A stretch of 64,000 nucleotides of DNA from SZUA-254 sp031379665 (GCA_031379665.1 JANNFI010000004.1:11347-75346), one strand, 5' to 3'; counted from the stretch's first letter, positions 17,829-27,401 are shown. The notes: a model not told the origin generated them from the sequence alone. Program-made: numbers and translations.

Positions 17829-19088
17829 TTACGCCGGTATCTTCCGCTCCCGCGTCTGGTACTGCGGGGGCTTGCCTTCCTCGACCGTCGCCCTGGAGAT
17901 GGTGCACCGGGCGACGTCGTGTTTCGACGGGAGGTGGTACATGATGTCGAGCATCGTCTGCTCCATGATCGACCGCAGGGCCCTTGCGCCGGTGCCTCTG
18001 TTGATCGCCTTCCGCACGACCGCCTCGAGCGCCTCCCGTTTGAACTCCAGTTCGACGCCCTCCATTTGGAAGAGCCGCTTGTACTGTTTGACGAGGGCGT
18101 TGCGCGGCAGGGTCAGGATGCTCATCAGGGCCCGCTCGTCAAGGGAGTGGAGGGATGAAATCACCGGGAGCCTCCCAATGAACTCCGGGATCAGGCCGAA
18201 CTTGAGCAGGTCGTCCGGCTCGATAAAGGGGAGGTAGTCGTCGGCCTTGACGTTGCGCCTGCTCTTGATGCGTGCGCCGAACCCCATGGTGTTGCTTTCC
18301 ACCCGCCGGGCGATGACCTTTTCGATCCCTTCGAAAGCGCCGCCGCAGATGAAGAGGATGTTCTTCGTGTTGACATTAATAAGGCTCTGCTCGGGATGCT
18401 TCCGCCCGCCCTTCGGCGGGACGCCTGCGACCGTCCCCTCGAGGATCTTGAGGAGCGCCTGCTGGACCCCCTCGCCCGAAACATCGCGCGTGATCGAGGC
18501 CGAATCGCTCTTCCGGGCGATCTTGTCCACCTCGTCGATGTACACGATGCCCCGCTCCGCCCTTTCGACGTTGTAGTCGGAATTCTGGAGCAGGTGCACG
18601 AGCACCGTTTCCACGTCGTCGCCGACGTAACCGGCTTCGGTCAGCGTCGTGGCATCGGCGATCGCGAAGGGGACCGAGAGGATTCTCGCGAGCGTTTGCG
18701 CGAGGAGCGTCTTCCCCGTGCCGGTGGGGCCGATCAAGAGGATGTTGCTCTTCTCGATCTCGACCTGCTCCCCGGGGGCGTGGTGGTCGATCGCCTCGAT
18801 CCGCTTGTAGTGGTTGTAGACCGCGACGGAGAGCGTTTTCTTCGCCTGTTCCTGCCCCACGACGTAGTCGTCGAGGGCCTTCTTGATCTCCATCGGCGGG
18901 AGGAGGGACCCCTTCGCCGGCGGTTTGCCCTGGGTCAGGCGCGTCTTCCTGAGCATCTCGACTGAACTCGCCACGCACGCGTCGCAGATGTACGCGTCGG
19001 GTCCTGCGATGATGCTCTGCACCTGGTCCGCAGGTTTCCCGCAGAAGGAACATTTCACCAGGTCGTCCGGCTTGACTCGGTTGGGCAT
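17829..19088 (-). CDS. clpX: ATP-dependent Clp protease ATP-binding subunit ClpX
   Basis: The 419-residue protein has an N-terminal zinc-binding domain (CSFCGKPADQ and CDACV, four Cys between about 13 and 40). An AAA+ module follows with Walker A IGPTGTGKTLLAQ (about 118), Walker B IVYIDEVDKIARK (about 180), a pore-loop GYVGDDVE segment and the C-terminal lid ending TMLDIMYHLPS. ClpX unfolds tagged substrates and feeds them to ClpP. The clpP-binding IGF-type loop appears as GLIPEFIGRLP plus the upstream GFGA region. It is the last gene of a tRNA-Leu, tig, clpP, clpX unit, only 4 bp after clpP. Confidence 0.95.
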   Translation of the reverse strand: MPNRVKPDDLVKCSFCGKPADQVQSIIAGPDAYICDACVASSVEMLRKTRLTQGKPPAKGSLLPPMEIKKALDDYVVGQEQAKKTLSVAVYNHYKRIEAIDHHAPGEQVEIEKSNILLIGPTGTGKTLLAQTLARILSVPFAIADATTLTEAGYVGDDVETVLVHLLQNSDYNVERAERGIVYIDEVDKIARKSDSASITRDVSGEGVQQALLKILEGTVAGVPPKGGRKHPEQSLINVNTKNILFICGGAFEGIEKVIARRVESNTMGFGARIKSRRNVKADDYLPFIEPDDLLKFGLIPEFIGRLPVISSLHSLDERALMSILTLPRNALVKQYKRLFQMEGVELEFKREALEAVVRKAINRGTGARALRSIMEQTMLDIMYHLPSKHDVARCTISRATVEEGKPPQYQTRERKIPA

Positions 19089-19092
19089 CGTG

Positions 19093-19713
19093 CTATTTTT
19101 TCGGTTCGATCTTGGCTTTCTTGACGAGGATGCTGTCGATGATGCCGTATTCCCTGGCCTCGTCGGCCGACATGTAGCGGTCCCTGTCGGTGTCGCTCTC
19201 GATCTGCTCGACCGACTTCCCCGTGTGCCCCGCGAGGACGCCGTTGATCTGCTTTTTGATCTTCAGGATCTCTTCCGCCTGGATGTGGATGTCCGAGGCC
19301 GTCCCCTGGGTGCCGCCCCAGGGCTGGTGGATCATGATCCGCGAGTTCGGGAGCGCCGTCCGCTTCCCTTTTGTGCCCCCGGCGAGGAGGATCGCGGCGA
19401 TGCTCGCCGACATCCCGATGCAGATCGTCGCGACGGCGGGCCGGATGTACTGCATCGTGTCGTAGATGGCCATGCCTGCGTAGACACCCCCGCCCGGACT
19501 GTTGATGTAGATGTAGATGTCCTTCTCGGGGTCTTCCGATTCGAGGAAGAGCAGCTGGGCGATGATGAGGCTCGCCACCGTATCGTCGACGGGGGTGCCG
19601 AGGAAGACGATCCGTTCCTTGAGGAGTCTGGAGTAGATGTCGTACGCCCGTTCGCCGCGGCCGGTCTGTTCGACGACCATCGGGACGAGCTGGTTCCTGG
19701 TGTATTGGCTCAT
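19093..19713 (-). CDS. clpP: ATP-dependent Clp protease proteolytic subunit ClpP
   Basis: The 206-residue serine peptidase has catalytic Ser in CIGMSASIAAILL (about 99), His in SRIMIHQPWGG (about 124) and Asp in ESDTDRDRYMSADEA (about 175). The oligomerisation and substrate-groove segments INSPGGGVYAGMAIYD are present. It assembles as a double heptamer and partners ClpX, encoded immediately downstream. It has about 10-15 residues before the mature-like start VPMVVEQTGRGERAYDIYSRLL, which could be a short propeptide. The ATG is preceded by a 48-bp gap from tig, consistent with co-transcription. Confidence 0.95.
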   Translation of the reverse strand: MSQYTRNQLVPMVVEQTGRGERAYDIYSRLLKERIVFLGTPVDDTVASLIIAQLLFLESEDPEKDIYIYINSPGGGVYAGMAIYDTMQYIRPAVATICIGMSASIAAILLAGGTKGKRTALPNSRIMIHQPWGGTQGTASDIHIQAEEILKIKKQINGVLAGHTGKSVEQIESDTDRDRYMSADEAREYGIIDSILVKKAKIEPKK

Positions 19714-19761
19714 GGAGTGGATGACCTTTCCGTTTATGGCTGGTGTAAAGGAGCGCCGTGT

Positions 19762-21033
19762 TTAGAAAAATTCGGTGGTTGACTTCTCGCTCAGCTGGGC
19801 GTTCGCGAGAAGGTAGTCGTTCAGTTTCTCGGTCAGGAGACGTTCCCGGGTGGAGGCGGAGGCCTGATACATCGCGATGAGGCGTTCCCTGTCCACGCCG
19901 ATGACCGCCGCGTCGCGCTCGGCGAACCGCGCGTAATCCTCAGGCGTCAGCTCCATTTCCGCGTCCGCGATGATGCGGTCCCGGATGAGGTGCCACTTGG
20001 CCTGGAAGGCCACCGGCCCGCGGTTCTGCTCCCGGAACTCCTGTTCGTTGAAGTCGGACGGGAGCTTGTGCCCGGGGCCGCGGTGCTTCGCGTCCTCGAT
20101 CAGCGAGTCGGTGTAGGCCCGGACGAGCGACTCGGGGATGACAAATTCGTGCCGGCCGACGATGTCGGAGATGACTGCGTCAAGCGTCCTGCGCCTGCTG
20201 CGGTCGTCCCAGTACTTCCGGATGCTCTCCCGGAGTTCGGCCGTGAAATCCGCGGCCGTGGCACTCTTGCCTTTCGTGATCGTCGAGACGAATTCGTCGG
20301 TCACCTCGGGGAGCAAGACCGTCTTGATCTGCTTCACCTGGACTTCGAGGTTTCGTTTTTCACCCTCCTCGCCTTCGCGGGGTTCGACCGTCATTCGCAA
20401 GACGGCGCCGGCCTCCACCCCGATCAATTTCTCCCTGATCTCCTGGAAAATTGAATCGTCCCCGAGGTAGAGCCGGGCGTCGGTGGTCTTCCGCCCGATG
20501 AGCGGGGTTCCCGCATCGTCGAGCTCCTGGATGTCCACGGTAACGAGCGTCTGTTCGTCGATCACCGTCGGCGAGTCTGCGAGCGTGCTGTTCGACCGCC
20601 GGATCCGGTTGAGTTCGTCCTGCAGCTCGGCGTCCGTGATCTCGTGCAGCGGCTTCTCCACGCTCACTCCCCGGTACGCGCCCAGGTCGAAGACGGGCAG
20701 GACCTCATAGCGAATCCTGAAGTTCAGACCGGTGTCAGGCTTGTAATCGATGGTCGTGAGCACCGGGTCCCCGATCGGCCGGATGTCCCGCTCCTCCATC
20801 GCGCGGCGGTAGAGATCGTTGGCGATGGTGTCGATCGAGGTGTAGCGAATGCTCTCGCCGTAAATCTGGCGGATCATCGAGAGGGGGGCCTTGCCCGTGC
20901 GGAAGCCCTTGAGGGAGGCGGTCTGCTGGTATTTCCGGTACGCCTCCTCGAAGTGAGGGGTGAGTTCGTCGTTGCTCGATGAGATTTCAATTTCCTTGTC
21001 GACGTCGGTGACGTCGGTGATCGATACGTTCAT
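19762..21033 (-). CDS. tig: Trigger factor (ribosome-associated chaperone)
   Basis: The 423-residue protein has the tripartite layout of trigger factor. The N-terminal ribosome-binding domain (about 1-110) carries the signature SLKGFRTGKAPLSMIRQIYG, close to the usual GFRxGKxP. A PPIase-like domain lies at about 145-240. The C-terminal helical substrate-binding domain follows. It binds nascent chains at the tunnel exit. The order tig-clpP-clpX is conserved in many bacteria and couples folding to degradation. The gene lies 59 bp downstream of tRNA-Leu on the same strand, and the probable promoter is upstream of the tRNA. Confidence 0.93.
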   Translation of the reverse strand: MNVSITDVTDVDKEIEISSSNDELTPHFEEAYRKYQQTASLKGFRTGKAPLSMIRQIYGESIRYTSIDTIANDLYRRAMEERDIRPIGDPVLTTIDYKPDTGLNFRIRYEVLPVFDLGAYRGVSVEKPLHEITDAELQDELNRIRRSNSTLADSPTVIDEQTLVTVDIQELDDAGTPLIGRKTTDARLYLGDDSIFQEIREKLIGVEAGAVLRMTVEPREGEEGEKRNLEVQVKQIKTVLLPEVTDEFVSTITKGKSATAADFTAELRESIRKYWDDRSRRRTLDAVISDIVGRHEFVIPESLVRAYTDSLIEDAKHRGPGHKLPSDFNEQEFREQNRGPVAFQAKWHLIRDRIIADAEMELTPEDYARFAERDAAVIGVDRERLIAMYQASASTRERLLTEKLNDYLLANAQLSEKSTTEFF

Positions 21034-21092
21034 CTGGTTCGGTTCCTACAAAGTGATGGTCCGTCCGGGCTGGCGGCCACGGCGCGCGTTAG

Positions 21093-21174
21093 TGGGTAGA
21101 GGGGGAGTCGAACCCCCATGGATTTCTCCATTGGATCCTAAATCCAACGCGTCTGCCAGTTTCGCCATCTACCC
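21093..21174 (-). tRNA. tRNA-Leu (anticodon TAG)
   Basis: The complement folds as an 82-nt class II tRNA. The acceptor stem GGGTAGA pairs with TCTACCC, the D-loop has the usual AACTGGTAGAC-like form, and the anticodon loop TTTAGGA carries TAG. A short variable arm and a T-arm with GTTCGACTC follow. CCA is not encoded. It reads CTA and related Leu codons. It heads the unit containing tig, clpP and clpX. Confidence 0.93.
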
Positions 21175-21253
21175 GGATATTGATGCGGCAAAATCGGGGC
21201 GCCCGGGGTGGATTCCGGCCGCCGTTCAAACCGGCCGATTGAATTAACAGGCA

Positions 21254-21284
21254 CCAATATACGTCATTCGCGGGAAGTTTAAAA
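21254..21284 (-). promoter_or_regulatory. Probable promoter of the tRNA-Leu/tig/clpP/clpX unit
   Basis: On the minus strand TTT (complement of 21282-21284), 20-nt spacer, TATATTGG (complement of 21254-21261). It fits the local TTG-N20-TAnnTTTG pattern with two changes, and lies about 80 bp before the tRNA. Confidence 0.45.
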
Positions 21285-21344
21285 ATCCCGGCAGCTCGTG
21301 AACAGAGCCCTCCGGGAGGATCGAGGGGTCTCGGCGGGGGGGGC

Positions 21345-21707
21345 CTATTCCATCAGGACACGATTGATGCAGGCGAGGAGGTTGTTCATATCGAACGGTT
21401 TCGACATAAAATCGCTGGCTCCCAGTGCAAGGCTCTCACGGGCGATTTTCAGTTCGCCGACCCCGGTGAGCATGATGACCTTCCGGGCGAGGTCGTCTTC
21501 GCGAATACGCTGAAGGACATCGAGCCCGCCCATCTCCGGCATCTTGATGTCGAGGATGACCAGGTCGACTTCGTTGTCGGCGAGGTAACTCAACGCATCC
21601 GGTCCGTTCGAAACGTCGTGAATGTCAAATCCGTTATGTTCCAGTTCGTGTCGCACGAGAGTCCTGATGGTATCCTCGTCGTCGACGATCAGTATTTTCC
21701 TGGCCAT
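21345..21707 (-). CDS. Receiver-only response regulator (CheY-like)
   Basis: The 120-residue single receiver domain has the acidic pair in LIVDDEDT (about 9-10), phospho-acceptor Asp in LVILDIKMPEMGG (about 53), the Thr in IMLTGVGE (about 80) and the conserved Lys in MSKPFDMNNLL (about 102). There is no output domain, so it would act by protein contact, as CheY or SpoIIAA-type receivers do, or pass phosphate along a relay. No histidine kinase is adjacent. It has its own well-matched promoter, so it is probably monocistronic. A second receiver-only protein at 47.9 kb is similar in size. Confidence 0.9.
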   Translation of the reverse strand: MARKILIVDDEDTIRTLVRHELEHNGFDIHDVSNGPDALSYLADNEVDLVILDIKMPEMGGLDVLQRIREDDLARKVIMLTGVGELKIARESLALGASDFMSKPFDMNNLLACINRVLME

Positions 21708-21738
21708 GGAAACCTTCTCTGATGTTTAAATTTTCGCC

Positions 21739-21770
21739 CAAATATATGGTGAAACGGAGGGAAATGCAAA
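21739..21770 (-). promoter_or_regulatory. Bacteroidota-type promoter, receiver-only regulator
   Basis: On the minus strand TTTG (complement of 21767-21770), exactly 20 nt, then TATATTTG (complement of 21739-21746). This is a full match to the group consensus. Predicted leader about 25 nt. Confidence 0.7.
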
Positions 21771-21813
21771 CGCCGTGTTGACGGCGGACAACACCGGGTG
21801 GCGCCGATCAATC

Positions 21814-21844
21814 TTGTCCGGAACGGTAAAAATCTCTATATTTT
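21814..21844 (+). promoter_or_regulatory. Promoter of tRNA-Arg
   Basis: TTG (21814-21816), 20-nt spacer, TATATTTT (21837-21844), about 30 nt before the tRNA. Confidence 0.65.
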
Positions 21845-21874
21845 ACAGTTAATTCAGACCGGATTCAGTGGGTT

Positions 21875-21948
21875 GACCCCGTAGCTCAAGTGGATAGAGC
21901 AACAGCCTTCTAAGCTGTAGGTTGCGCGTTCGATTCGCGCCGGGGTCA
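21875..21948 (+). tRNA. tRNA-Arg (anticodon TCT)
   Basis: A 74-nt cloverleaf: acceptor GACCCCG pairs with CGGGGTC, D-arm GCTCAAGTGGATAGAGC, anticodon loop CTTCTAA with TCT, and T-arm with GTTCGATTC. No encoded CCA. It reads AGA/AGG codons, which are rare in this GC-rich genome. It converges on the end of the large T9SS gene, 8 bp away. Confidence 0.95.
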
Positions 21949-21956
21949 CGAGCGCA

Positions 21957-24900
21957 TCATTTGAGGAGGATCATCTTCCTGATGTCGGTGAAGGAGCCTG
22001 CGGCGGAAGAGTGCGCAAGGATCCTGTAGAAATAGATGCCGCTCACGACGGGGACCCCCGCCTCGTTGGTCCCGTCCCATTCCCTCGAGAAAAAACCTGC
22101 CGGCTGGACTTCATTAACGATGCGCCTGATTTCCCGCCCGAGGATGTCATAGATTATCAACTCGATCGCGGCCTCCGCGGGCAGGTCATAGCGTATGACC
22201 GTCGCCGGGTTGAAGGGGTTGGGGTAATTCTGGTGGAGGGTGAACGCCCCTGGCAAGCCCGGTGTCCCCCTGAGGGTGAGGACGACGGTGACGTCACCAC
22301 CGCTGAGCTCGACCGCGCCATCGTCCCGTAGCGGAATCATTCGCGGACCGACCGTGAGCGTCGCCGTGGACGTGAACGAAAGCATCTCCCAGCTCAGTGT
22401 GACGGGATATCGCGGAGAAGAGATGACTACCGGAATGTCCCGAACATCACCCTCACTGACGGTTTCAAGGATTCGCTGAGTCGCGAACCGTGCGTCGAAT
22501 TCGCCCGCGGGTGGAGGGGGTGGAAGTTCGAACGGATCGGCGCGAGTCGGGTCGCCCTGCTGCGGATCAGCACAGAAGTAGAGGGACATCGCGCCACCTG
22601 CGGGATTCCCGACCTTGAGGATGTTGGCGCCTTCGACCTGTTCGACGATCGTCATTCGACGTCCTTGCCTGGGCGCGGGGGCCGGGGACGCGACGTCGAG
22701 CACCATCGCCCCGTCGCCGGCAGATCGGACCCAGTACCCCATTCCGGGCAGGAGCGAGTCGGCGAGGAAATATCCGTGCTGATAACCGTAGAACAGTCCG
22801 CTCAGGAGATCGGGGGGATCGCTCCGGGCCGAAGAGGCGGCTAACCCCGTACTCAGCGTCCCGACGAGGTTCCACCCTTCCCAGACGTCGACCGTGTCGA
22901 CCGATCGTTCGACGCCTTCGATGGCGAGGGTATCGACCTTCTTCTGGTAGTGCAGCCAGTAGCCCATCCCCGCGACAAGGGTGTCGTTCTGGCGGTACCC
23001 GATCAGCGGGTCGAACGAGTACGCCTTTCCCGTAGCCGACGGGTAGATCGCCCGGACCCCGGGCGAACCGGGGTGTACCGGGAGCGAAACCAGCTGCCAC
23101 GACGATATCCAGTCCTCCGAAATCGCCGGTTCGTTGGTGATCAGCAGGCAGGATGAGATTGAGTCGTCGGTGACGACGAACTCGCCGGTCGATTTCATGT
23201 CCGCGACCGCGCCGTGACCGTCGTCGATGAAGACCGGCCCGTTGAAGGACCTCGCGATCGCCGCCGGGTCCCACCGCAGGGTCATCGGATACCCGCCCCC
23301 GCCCAGGTAGGATGGGAGGAAGCTGACGAGGAAGGTGTCCACCTGGCCGAATGATCGGAAATCACGGACATCGGTCCACCCACCCTGGCCGAAATGCGGG
23401 CTCTCCTCTTCGAGAGGATAGTGCGGATCGTGGAACCGCGCGTCGAAGATGCCGACCATTTTCGCGAATTCACGCGGCGGAATTTCGAACTCCCCTTCGA
23501 GCGAATCGATTCGCGTCGCCCCGGTGTCGGTCAGCCAGAAACCGGTTGACGCCCCCGGACGAATTCCCCACCAGAGGTCGTGAGTAAAACCGGCGACGTC
23601 GTCGACGACGATCTTGAATCTCAATTTGACGCAAAACGAATATCCGAAATCGATCCCGTCCGAGGTCAAGTCAGCGGACGTGACCGAGGCGGGGCGGTCT
23701 CCGGGCGTGGCCGGAGCCGTCCTCCACCAGTACAGCTGATCTTTGATCCCGACTTTGAATGAGCCGTTCGGCAGCCTTTCGAAGTGGTAGTTGCCCGACG
23801 CGTCGGTGATGGTGCTGTCCGCGGCCCCGCCGGTGAGCCTCACCGTCCTGCCCGGTAGTCCGGGTTCCCCTGGATCCCGCACGCTGTCGCCATCGAGGTC
23901 CTCGAACACCGTACCCGTGATGAAGCCACCCCTGAAGTAGGTGCCGATGTCGTGGCCTGTCGACGCCCCGTTCTCCGGCAGAGCGAGCGTGTGGACTCCG
24001 TTCGCCGGAGTCGTGAATACCCAGCCCGGGCGTTGCTCCGTCGTCACCGAGAAGGTCCCCGAATCCAGCCGGTCGAACCTAAACCTTCCGTCGGTTCCGG
24101 TGAAGGCCGTCAGAGAGTTCTTCCCGGTGAGAAAGACCAGCATCCGGGAGGCAAGTTTATCGGGGAAGGCGCGCAGGCTGTCGTTGTTGAGGTCCTGGAA
24201 AATCTTGCCCTCGATGAGCCCTCCGTGTGGCGTGCCGAAAACGATGTCTTCGGGGTAGACGGGAGCGATGCAGTAGCCCCGGTTGCTTCCGGTCCCGGGG
24301 AGGATAGTGATCAAGCCCCGGAGGAACCTGATGAATGCGCCGGGGGCGGGTGGGCTGTAGAGCGAGGCGGGGTCACGGTGGCCCCTGACGGTGAACCACC
24401 GCGAATCGTCTGTCATCGTGAAGGAATTCCCCGCGCCGTCGGTGAGCGTCTGCGACCCCGACGCGGTGTCGTGTTCCGAAGCGACCAGGAGATCGGATAA
24501 TTCCACGAGCATCCCCTCGTACTGCTCACCGCGGCTGTATCTGACCATCCCCGAGGGGTACTCGTCGAGATAAAAATCGGAGACGGCGACGGAGATCGGT
24601 GACAGGACAACTCCGGCGCCAGAAACCACCGCGCCCGTAGCGCGAAAAACGGTCAGGCTGTTCACCGACGGAGAGGGCGTTTCCGCGACTGTCCCCACGA
24701 GCGTGACGCTGTCGCCGGGCTGGATGCCGGAAAATCCCGGCCCGGCCGGAGCCACGATGTCCACGATGATGCCCCGCCAGGAGTCGAGGGCGGTGTCGGC
24801 ATCGTATACGACCATCCGGGACACACCGCCGACCTGAAATTCACCCGGCGGAACCGCGCAGACAGCCTTCAGCCGGATCGTGTCCGCGGGGTTGAGGGGC

Positions 24901-27242
24901 GTGGATTGGGTCCAGTAGTACCCGGGGTTCGAATTCTGGTTTGAGTCGGCCAGCGTCAGGTAGACGCCGAGAGTGTTGTCGGATCGTGGCTTTTGCACTC
25001 CCTCGACATCATGCGTGACGTACGGCATGGTGGAGAACTTCGAGACAGAGGACCATTGGCCACCGCCGGCGGTCGTCCAGTTGCTCAATCTCCAGAAATA
25101 TTGCCTCCCGTACGCAGGGCCGGGAACGGTGAGCGCCGTCGGAGCCCCGGGCATCGTCGTGTCGAGGACGATGCCCGATTGAAACGTCTGCTCGGTCGAG
25201 ATCTGGAGCCTGCAGGAAAGAACCCCTGACGAATAAAAACCCCACGATAGTACGATGGCTTGGGGGAGCTGAAGTATCGTGCCGTAGTTGGGAGAGTATG
25301 GATACGGAGGTGAGATGAACAGACCGCCGTCGGTGGTGTACTGGATGGTTTCCGATTTGCCGACGGCGAAGCCGTGGGTTGAATCGTACATCGAGATGTC
25401 GAGGAGGGTGGAGCTCCCCTGGGTCGTCTGACTCATCCAATGCAATCCGGTGTTGGTCGACCGGTAGATGTCACCACCCCGTCCCGTCGCGAATATGTGA
25501 GCCGTGTCCGGGGCGGAGATATCGTGGATCTCTCCGAACGAGAGGATGCCCGATGAATATCTCCACGTGGCCCCGCCATTCGTCGTGCTATGGATGACCG
25601 CGTTATGGTTTCCCGCGGGTTCCGGACCGAAAAAACCGCCGACGATTCCGAGAGTTTGCGATGGGAATGACGCCGCCCGGTAACGGAAGGAGGGGGAGAG
25701 CGTGACGTTCTGCCAGGAGAGCCCGCCATCGACCGTCCGCAGGGCAACGGAGTCTCCCGCGATGATGCCGAGTGAGGGGTTCTGGAAGGCGACCGAATAC
25801 AGGTCGAAGCCGGCACCGCCCGGTCGTGGAAGCCAGGTCGTCCCCCCATCCGTCGTACGGAGGATCCTGCCGTCATCCCCGACTGCGATACCGGTAGAGG
25901 GGGATGTGAAGTCAACGGAACGGAGCGCCTGTGGGTAGCCGGTCGTCTCAAGGGTCCACGTCGTCCCGGAATCGGTCGACCGGAGGAAGAGACCAAAATC
26001 ACCGACGACGGCGCACGTCGACGAATCGAGACAATCGATGGCGAACAGGTCGACCGCCGTCCCTGCCTTCAGCGTGGTCCAGGTCTGCGCTGCGTCGTCC
26101 GTCCGGATAATCGTCCCTTCATCACCCACGACCAGCGCGGAGGCCGGGCCGATCGCCGAAACCCCATGAAAAGAGATCCCGTCAAGGACTACCGAGGTCT
26201 GCCACGTCTCGCCGCCGTCGTTCGTGTAGGCGGGGAAGCCGGCCATCGTGGTCACGATCCCCGCTGTCGAATCGAAGAAGCCGGCGTCGGTGATCGGCAC
26301 GATGTAGGAAAGTCTCGATTCCCAGGTCATTCCGCCATCGTTCGTGCTAAGGATCCACCCCTCGCTCGATGCGGCGAAACCCCGGGACGAATCGATGAAG
26401 TAGATCGTCCGCCAGCTCAGGCTGCCGGCTTCGGGAACCGTCGTCCAGGTGAGCCCACCGTCGGTCGTGCGGCGAATCGTTCCGGTGCCCGCGACGAAGG
26501 CGCGTGCGCTGTCGACGACCCAGACCGAATAAAGGTTCTCTCCGCCACCTGCGGCCCGCGAGATCCAGCTTTCCCCCCCGTCCGGTGAGTAGACGATCCG
26601 ACCGCCGTCGCCGACCGCCATCGCGCTGGCGTCCCTGAATGAGACCGCGTTCAGGAATGAGGCGATGCCCGGGAGCGGAATCGCCGACCACATCGATCCG
26701 CCGTCGATGGTACGGTAGAGGTCGCCGCCCCTGCCGACGGCTATGCCGTGATCCCGATCGCTGAAACCCACCCCCGTGAAGTGGACGTTCGAGGTAAAGG
26801 AACCGTTCGTCTGGCGTTCCCAACTCCGCCCGGCATCGGTCGTCCTCAAGACGACCCCGTAATCGCCCGCGGCGGTCCCGACCCCGGTTTCGGGAAAGCA
26901 TACCGCGCGGAGCGGCGTGTTGTTGCCGGTCCAGAGCGGTGACCAACTCGCACCTTTGTTCGTCGACCGTAAGACGTTTCCTCGGATCCCCACGGAGAAT
27001 GCGGTGTGGGGACCGGCGATCGCGACCGCGTGGATCGGCGAGTTCTGGTTGCTCGTGGACTTCAACATCCATCCACCCTGGGCAATGGACAGATCGACCA
27101 GAACCGGAAGCAACAACACGAGGGAGAGCAGAATGTGGGGACTCCGGCTCGAATGACCGATCGTCCTTACCCGATCGTGGAGCGGCCCGGTCGGGTCCGG
27201 TCGCGTGGGAGACTGGTGGACGGTATCGTCCTTGTTTGCCAT
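21957..27242 (-). CDS. Giant secreted YCF48-repeat protein with SdrD-like domains and T9SS C-terminal sorting domain
   Basis: 1761 residues. A hydrophobic signal segment (about 36-55) follows a long polar N-region. From about 60 to 640 come repeated beta-propeller units of the YCF48/BNR type (blocks such as GIRGNVLRSTNKGASW, GRGGDLYRTIDGGSMW, TTDGGTTW). A fibronectin-like region lies near 645-740 and a mixed region to about 1000. Two SdrD/CNA-B-like repeats follow (FQDLNNDSLRAF about 1008; FEDLDGDSVRDPGEPG about 1105). The last ~90 residues are a type A T9SS domain, with QNYPNPFNPATVIRYDLP near 1670 and GVPVVSGIYFYRI near 1740. It is predicted to cross the outer membrane by the type IX system and stay surface-bound or be released. 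The ligand is unknown. It is the largest gene in the window and has no co-oriented partner. Confidence 0.85.
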   Translation of the reverse strand: MANKDDTVHQSPTRPDPTGPLHDRVRTIGHSSRSPHILLSLVLLLPVLVDLSIAQGGWMLKSTSNQNSPIHAVAIAGPHTAFSVGIRGNVLRSTNKGASWSPLWTGNNTPLRAVCFPETGVGTAAGDYGVVLRTTDAGRSWERQTNGSFTSNVHFTGVGFSDRDHGIAVGRGGDLYRTIDGGSMWSAIPLPGIASFLNAVSFRDASAMAVGDGGRIVYSPDGGESWISRAAGGGENLYSVWVVDSARAFVAGTGTIRRTTDGGLTWTTVPEAGSLSWRTIYFIDSSRGFAASSEGWILSTNDGGMTWESRLSYIVPITDAGFFDSTAGIVTTMAGFPAYTNDGGETWQTSVVLDGISFHGVSAIGPASALVVGDEGTIIRTDDAAQTWTTLKAGTAVDLFAIDCLDSSTCAVVGDFGLFLRSTDSGTTWTLETTGYPQALRSVDFTSPSTGIAVGDDGRILRTTDGGTTWLPRPGGAGFDLYSVAFQNPSLGIIAGDSVALRTVDGGLSWQNVTLSPSFRYRAASFPSQTLGIVGGFFGPEPAGNHNAVIHSTTNGGATWRYSSGILSFGEIHDISAPDTAHIFATGRGGDIYRSTNTGLHWMSQTTQGSSTLLDISMYDSTHGFAVGKSETIQYTTDGGLFISPPYPYSPNYGTILQLPQAIVLSWGFYSSGVLSCRLQISTEQTFQSGIVLDTTMPGAPTALTVPGPAYGRQYFWRLSNWTTAGGGQWSSVSKFSTMPYVTHDVEGVQKPRSDNTLGVYLTLADSNQNSNPGYYWTQSTPLNPADTIRLKAVCAVPPGEFQVGGVSRMVVYDADTALDSWRGIIVDIVAPAGPGFSGIQPGDSVTLVGTVAETPSPSVNSLTVFRATGAVVSGAGVVLSPISVAVSDFYLDEYPSGMVRYSRGEQYEGMLVELSDLLVASEHDTASGSQTLTDGAGNSFTMTDDSRWFTVRGHRDPASLYSPPAPGAFIRFLRGLITILPGTGSNRGYCIAPVYPEDIVFGTPHGGLIEGKIFQDLNNDSLRAFPDKLASRMLVFLTGKNSLTAFTGTDGRFRFDRLDSGTFSVTTEQRPGWVFTTPANGVHTLALPENGASTGHDIGTYFRGGFITGTVFEDLDGDSVRDPGEPGLPGRTVRLTGGAADSTITDASGNYHFERLPNGSFKVGIKDQLYWWRTAPATPGDRPASVTSADLTSDGIDFGYSFCVKLRFKIVVDDVAGFTHDLWWGIRPGASTGFWLTDTGATRIDSLEGEFEIPPREFAKMVGIFDARFHDPHYPLEEESPHFGQGGWTDVRDFRSFGQVDTFLVSFLPSYLGGGGYPMTLRWDPAAIARSFNGPVFIDDGHGAVADMKSTGEFVVTDDSISSCLLITNEPAISEDWISSWQLVSLPVHPGSPGVRAIYPSATGKAYSFDPLIGYRQNDTLVAGMGYWLHYQKKVDTLAIEGVERSVDTVDVWEGWNLVGTLSTGLAASSARSDPPDLLSGLFYGYQHGYFLADSLLPGMGYWVRSAGDGAMVLDVASPAPAPRQGRRMTIVEQVEGANILKVGNPAGGAMSLYFCADPQQGDPTRADPFELPPPPPAGEFDARFATQRILETVSEGDVRDIPVVISSPRYPVTLSWEMLSFTSTATLTVGPRMIPLRDDGAVELSGGDVTVVLTLRGTPGLPGAFTLHQNYPNPFNPATVIRYDLPAEAAIELIIYDILGREIRRIVNEVQPAGFFSREWDGTNEAGVPVVSGIYFYRILAHSSAAGSFTDIRKMILLK

Positions 27243-27401
27243 AACGAGATTACCCTTCGTACGATCCGGTGGCCCGGAGTAATCGAGAAGGAACGTACCG
27301 TAATGTACGGAAAATATCCGGAAATTCGACCCCCTATCGGATATCCACTGTCGTCCGGTCGCAGGCGGAGTACTGCCAGCCCGGGGAGCGACAGCGAACC
27401 C

